From contig DASWVB010000035.1 in the NCBI GenBank assembly GCA_036401375.1, forward strand, positions 42,397 to 106,396: 64,000 bases of DNA. Direction: 5' to 3'. Below are positions 59,968-64,000 of this stretch, piece by piece (position 1 is the first letter of the stretch; each line of letters opens with the position of its first letter). The position numbers were made by a program, and so were the translations under genes. Source of the stretch: DASWUZ01 sp036401375. Lineage in GTDB: Bacteria; Acidobacteriota; Terriglobia; Terriglobales; Acidobacteriaceae. The notes under the pieces were generated by a model. The model did no database searches, was not told the origin of the DNA, and saw only the letters and a program-made list of their open reading frames with translations.

Positions 59968-62900
59968 TGAGGGTGTCTTTCGGCGATCCGGGAGAGAGCG
60001 ACAGCTGCGACTGGGCAAACGGTGTCTGCATGGGCAGCAACTCTTCTTCAGAGTGGCGCTCCTCAAGCGTGGAATCGACGCGCTGCTCGGCATCTGTAAC
60101 TGCCACGGCGCCATTTATGTACGTCACTGTCCTGCCCGGCACGGAGGGCACGCGCTCCCCAGGAATCACGATGCCCACCAGGTTGAGCGGATCGGCTGCG
60201 GCGACCGTGATCTCGACCTTCGCAGCATCGGCCGAGCGCCGCCTGCCTCGCATCGCTCGCAGAGACTCGACCGCATCGGGCAAAGCAAATTGCTCTCCAC
60301 CAAAGCCGGAGATGAACCGCCCTCCCCGTACTTCGCCGCGGGCCTCCATGCGGCGCAACATGGCTGCAAGATCGCGCCAGCGCGGCACAGTGTGTTCGCG
60401 ATCGAGTACGTCGCGAAAGACGACGCCGTAGCGACGCAGCAGGACCGAGCAGGCGGACTCAACCTGCGCCTCGTGCCGGGCGGCCTGCTCACCGGGCGCG
60501 AGCGTACTCTGCGCTTTCGAGCCTAGCAGGCACCATCGTCCGCTGGCGCTCGTCTGGCGCGCTGACTTGCTCCTTACAGGCGAAGCCGCAAGCGACTTCA
60601 CACGCGGATCGATCAATGCACGAAGGCAGTGAAAGCCATCTGCGGTCACCAGGCCCGCAGCGACGAGCTCCCACAGGGCGCGGCTTACATCCGCCACAGG
60701 AACGCCGAGAGACCGGACGATATCGCCGGAAAACATGGCGCCCTGTTCGGTGAGGCAAGAGCGCAGCTTCAAAGCCAGTTTGCTGAGACAGGCCCGCAGA
60801 GAGGCTTCCGGTGTCTGCCGCTGATCGAGGCACAGGTCCATCCACAGTGCGTCTTCGCGCACAAAGAACGTGATTGGCGCCATGCTCGTAGGAACGACGC
60901 GGCGCGGGCCTCCGCCCTCGATCGATGCGAACGCCGGATGCGGAGAGATGCGGCCCCATCCAACCACGCCCATCAGGCACAGCGCGTCGAGCCAGCGGGG
61001 ATCGTATCCCGCAACGCGCTGCGGCAGCAGTGAACGCTCCCACTCGAGCGCTGGCGCCTCAAAGCCCTCGAGGCCTCGAAGCGCATCGAGCACCCCCGCC
61101 TCACCGCTGAGCTGAGTCTGAGGGGCGACGTGCTGCCACGCCAGCAGCCACTGCATGTAATCCGCCGGGGTCACCGGCTCAATCTGCTTACGCAGCGCGC
61201 CAAGGGTGCGCTTGTGAATGCGCTGAAGCAGGCGGCGCTCGCACCACTCCACTTCCTCATTAGGCAGAGACACCGGATTCGTGCGCCCCTCGAACACACC
61301 GCGCAAAACGGTTCCGCTCATCTCGAGCAGCAGCATGGCCTGCCACACCTCCCCAGCATCGAGAGCGAGCCGACGGCCGAGATCGCCGGCGGTTACAGGA
61401 CCGGAGATTCCGAGCCAGCCCTGGATGGCCTTCTTCACGACATCCTGACGCGCACCAGGCACGGGCGCACGGCAGTCGATCTCCTGCGCAAACTCGGCGT
61501 GGGGCCACAGCAATCTAAGGTGCTGCACGCGCTCGGCGGCGACGACGAACTGCCGACCCTCTACCCATGCGACCGTGGCGCGCCCCTGTGCGATGAGGCG
61601 CTCGGAGAAGAGCTCCCAATGCGCCGTACTCTCGACAGCCAGCGTCGCGACGGGGACAACGACCAGATTGCAGAGCAGGTCGTGAAGCTCATGCTCATCG
61701 CGCAGGTCGGGCCAGACCTCCTCACGCACGGCCGCGATCGCAGCAGGATCCAGCCTGCCGGCCTCGCCGAGCAGGGAGTCGGGCACCATGCCACGCATGT
61801 TCACTGCGCGCGCGCGGCGCTCCTCCAGCGGTGCGTCATCGAGGAAGGCATTCTGATTGGCATTGAGCAGCTCATGCGCAAACTGCGATGGAGTCGTAGT
61901 GTCGACCGCCAGGCAGCGTATCGTGCCTGCATCTATCGCCGCGAGCAGCGCCTTGAGGCTCTCGAGGTCCATCGCCTCGCCGAGCACATCTTTCATCACC
62001 TCGCGCACCAGAGGGTGATTTGGGATCTGGATGTCACCCTCGACATTTTCCTGGCATGCGGCAACCTGCGGGAAGACGCTCGCGAGCAGATCGTCAGAAC
62101 GCGTGCGCTGAATCTGCGGTGCGATGCGCTTTCCCTTTTGAAAGCGCAACAGCTGCAGGCTCCGGCCCGCGTCCCAGCGCCACCGCGCCTTGAAGATGGG
62201 TGAGGCAAGCGAGGCCTGCTCCAGCAGCTCGGTCACCGTCTGCTCGGTGAGGAACTGAAAGACGTCGCTTAGGGGAAAGCTATGCTGCTCGGCGAGGGAG
62301 ATGTTGAGCCCGTTGTCGGTGGCCGCCGCCTGCAGTTCAAAGTTGAAGCCGCGGCAGAACCGTTTGCGCAGCGCCAGCCCCCACGCCTTGTTGATCCGTC
62401 CCCCAAAGGGCGCGTGGAGGACGAGCTGCATGCCTCCACCCTCATCGAAGAAGCGTTCCGCGATGATAGTGGTCAGAGTAGGAACAGCGCCGAGAACGGC
62501 GCGCCCGGCAACGATGTAGCCGATCATCTGCTCGGCGCCCGCATCGTCGACGCAGCACTCCTGTTTTATCCACATAACAGTTGCTGCTACGTTTTCATCT
62601 ACCTGACTGATGAACCCGGGCAGCAGATCGCGGGTGCGGCCATCGATCTCCTCGCGCAGGTCGGATATGTAGCGGGAGAGCTCCATGGTGCGCTGCGGCG
62701 CCTCGCCCGCCCAGAATGGCACGTTGGGAGGCTGCCCGTGCGCGTCCTCGACCAGCACGCGGCCCGCACTCTCGATGCGCTGCACCTTCCAGCTCGTGTT
62801 TCCCAGCAGGATCACGTCACCGGGAGAGGAATCGATGGCGTAATGTTCGTCGAGCGTCGCAATCTGCACACCCTCAGGCTGCAGGATGACGGCATACGTG

Positions 62901-64000
62901 GCTGCGTCGGGAATGGTGCCGCCATTCGAGATAGCGATGGTCCGGGCTCCACGACGCGCCTGGATGCGGCCGTGGACGCGGTCGCGGAGCAGGTATGCTC
63001 CGTAGCGCCACCGGCTCGCCTCGATGCCGTCCGTCAGCAGGCATAGCACTTCGTCAAACTCCTGGCGCGTGAGGCCGCGATAAGGCTGCGCACGACAGAT
63101 AATGTCGAACAGCGCATCTTCTTCCCAGGGCTCTGCTGCGCAAGCTGCCACCACCTGCTGCATCAGCACGTCGAGCGGCTTGTCGGGGATCTCCAGCCGA
63201 TCGAGATCGCCCGCGCGCATCGCCCGCACCAGCGCGGCACACTCGAACAGATCGTCGCGCGTGGTTACAAAGAAGCGGCCCTTTGGAACCGCGCCGCGCC
63301 AGTGTCCTGCCCGCCCGACGCGCTGCATGGCGGCAGCTATCGCGCGCGGCGAGTTCACCTGGCACACAAGATCGATGGCGCCGATGTCGATGCCCAGCTC
63401 GAGCGAGGCGGTCGCCACCAGCAGGCGTATCTCACCGGCTTTGAGCCTGCGCTCCGCCTCCAGGCGAAGCTGGCGGGAGAGGCTTCCGTGGTGAGTGGCG
63501 ACGTTCTCTGGGCCGATCCGCTCCCCCAGGTTGAAGGCGAGCCGCTCGGCCATTCGGCGCGTATTCACAAAGACAAGCGTGGACCGATGCTCCATCGCCA
63601 GCTCGGCAAGACGGTCGTGCACCGACGCCCAGATCGACGTGGACGCTACTGAGCCGAGCTCTTCGCCGGGCACCTCGATAGCAAGGTCCATCTCACGACG
63701 GCGACCGACCTGCACGATCGCGACTTCGCTGCCCCGCACGCCCCCTAAGAATTCAGCCACAAGCTCGATCGGACTTTGAGTAGCAGAGAGGCCTATCCGC
63801 AGCGGAGCGTCGGCCCGTCCGCTGATCCACTCTCCCGGCATCAACCGGTTCTCGCCGCAAACCAGCGCATCCAGCCTCTCCAGCGTGATTGCAAGGTGTG
63901 AGCCGCGCTTGTCGTCGGCCATCGCGTGGATCTCGTCCACGATCACCGTCTCTACCCGGCGCAGGTTGTTGCGGCTCTTTTCGGCCGTGAGCAGGATGTA
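59960..64000 (-). CDS. lhr: Lhr-type DEAD/DEAH helicase (5' partial)
   Basis: Large superfamily 2 DNA helicase; 1346 residues are in the window and the N-terminus (Q motif, Walker A) lies beyond the right edge. The visible start reads YILLTAEKSRNNLRRVETVI then motif II VDEIHAM, motif III LSATQ, FVNTRRMAERLAF, motif V-like ATASLELGIDIG and motif VI QRVGRAGHWRGAV. After the helicase core come the Lhr winged-helix and beta-barrel domain (VQIATLDEHYAIDSSPGDVI, LLGNTSWKVQRIES) and the Lhr C-terminal domain (QERPVTAGDLGRRLAL-like, then PTSMAPITFFVREDALW). Lhr helicases act in recombination or crosslink repair. A small Cys-rich gene overlaps its stop. Confidence 0.93.
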   Translation of the reverse strand, partial: YILLTAEKSRNNLRRVETVIVDEIHAMADDKRGSHLAITLERLDALVCGENRLMPGEWISGRADAPLRIGLSATQSPIELVAEFLGGVRGSEVAIVQVGRRREMDLAIEVPGEELGSVASTSIWASVHDRLAELAMEHRSTLVFVNTRRMAERLAFNLGERIGPENVATHHGSLSRQLRLEAERRLKAGEIRLLVATASLELGIDIGAIDLVCQVNSPRAIAAAMQRVGRAGHWRGAVPKGRFFVTTRDDLFECAALVRAMRAGDLDRLEIPDKPLDVLMQQVVAACAAEPWEEDALFDIICRAQPYRGLTRQEFDEVLCLLTDGIEASRWRYGAYLLRDRVHGRIQARRGARTIAISNGGTIPDAATYAVILQPEGVQIATLDEHYAIDSSPGDVILLGNTSWKVQRIESAGRVLVEDAHGQPPNVPFWAGEAPQRTMELSRYISDLREEIDGRTRDLLPGFISQVDENVAATVMWIKQECCVDDAGAEQMIGYIVAGRAVLGAVPTLTTIIAERFFDEGGGMQLVLHAPFGGRINKAWGLALRKRFCRGFNFELQAAATDNGLNISLAEQHSFPLSDVFQFLTEQTVTELLEQASLASPIFKARWRWDAGRSLQLLRFQKGKRIAPQIQRTRSDDLLASVFPQVAACQENVEGDIQIPNHPLVREVMKDVLGEAMDLESLKALLAAIDAGTIRCLAVDTTTPSQFAHELLNANQNAFLDDAPLEERRARAVNMRGMVPDSLLGEAGRLDPAAIAAVREEVWPDLRDEHELHDLLCNLVVVPVATLAVESTAHWELFSERLIAQGRATVAWVEGRQFVVAAERVQHLRLLWPHAEFAQEIDCRAPVPGARQDVVKKAIQGWLGISGPVTAGDLGRRLALDAGEVWQAMLLLEMSGTVLRGVFEGRTNPVSLPNEEVEWCERRLLQRIHKRTLGALRKQIEPVTPADYMQWLLAWQHVAPQTQLSGEAGVLDALRGLEGFEAPALEWERSLLPQRVAGYDPRWLDALCLMGVVGWGRISPHPAFASIEGGGPRRVVPTSMAPITFFVREDALWMDLCLDQRQTPEASLRACLSKLALKLRSCLTEQGAMFSGDIVRSLGVPVADVSRALWELVAAGLVTADGFHCLRALIDPRVKSLAASPVRSKSARQTSASGRWCLLGSKAQSTLAPGEQAARHEAQVESACSVLLRRYGVVFRDVLDREHTVPRWRDLAAMLRRMEARGEVRGGRFISGFGGEQFALPDAVESLRAMRGRRRSADAAKVEITVAAADPLNLVGIVIPGERVPSVPGRTVTYINGAVAVTDAEQRVDSTLEERHSEEELLPMQTPFAQSQLSLSPGSPKDTLNA

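Noticed and set aside
1..64000. CRISPR arrays, insertion sequences, prophage, tRNA or rRNA genes
   Set aside because: No regularly spaced repeats, transposase or integrase motifs, TPsiC-like arms in gaps, or rRNA conserved segments were seen.

Overview
The window reads as chromosomal DNA of a soil-type member of Acidobacteriota (Terriglobia/Acidobacteriaceae-like). It is GC-rich and densely coded. It carries two large TonB-dependent receptor-like proteins with an N-terminal carboxypeptidase-regulatory domain, two acidobacterial-type VWFA proteins, and a hopanoid radical-SAM enzyme (HpnJ), a combination typical of that group. The taxonomic call is inference; no rRNA gene is present.

Layout. 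1-10 kb: 3' part of a bacteriophytochrome histidine kinase, a PLP trans-sulfuration enzyme, a small GNAT protein, a secreted GH74-like glycosidase, a DUF892 ferritin-like protein, TreZ and an exported SGNH hydrolase. 10-18 kb: an SDR, a two-component system divergent from a small outer-membrane barrel gene, ribulokinase, a small Cys-containing ORF, inositol-phosphate synthase. 18-24 kb: DedA protein, endonuclease III, and a haem operon hemX-hemA-hemC-hemD read leftward. 24-33.5 kb: a small membrane protein, then a tightly overlapped mutS-nagZ-anmK-peptide-binding lipoprotein operon, then eutB (frameshifted) and eutC. 33.5-39 kb: a secreted small protein, a GT2 glycosyltransferase, an MFS permease, a VWFA protein and queF. 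39-45.6 kb: a HlyD-TPR-TolC operon lacking an inner-membrane pump, hpnJ, and a pair of SMR/EamA half-size transporters. 45.6-52.3 kb: a leftward three-gene envelope cassette (DUF5666-like protein, TonB-type receptor with a glycine tract, VWFA protein). 52.5-60 kb: VIT1-family metal transporter, egtB-egtD (ergothioneine), and a second TonB-type receptor. 60-64 kb: an Lhr-type helicase running off the right edge, followed by a tiny overlapping Cys-rich gene.

Themes. Several gene sets act on the envelope: peptidoglycan recycling (nagZ, anmK, orphan peptide binder), hopanoid modification (hpnJ), and receptor/VWFA genes. Redox and cofactor chemistry is represented by egtBD, hem genes, queF and the B12-dependent eutBC. 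No rRNA, tRNA, CRISPR array, transposase or integrase was recognised. The most distinctive observations are the single-base frameshift in eutB, the three-gene receptor cassette whose TTG start codon lies in a hairpin with the ribosome-binding site in its loop, the pump-less efflux operon, and the small Cys-rich gene overlapping the end of lhr.
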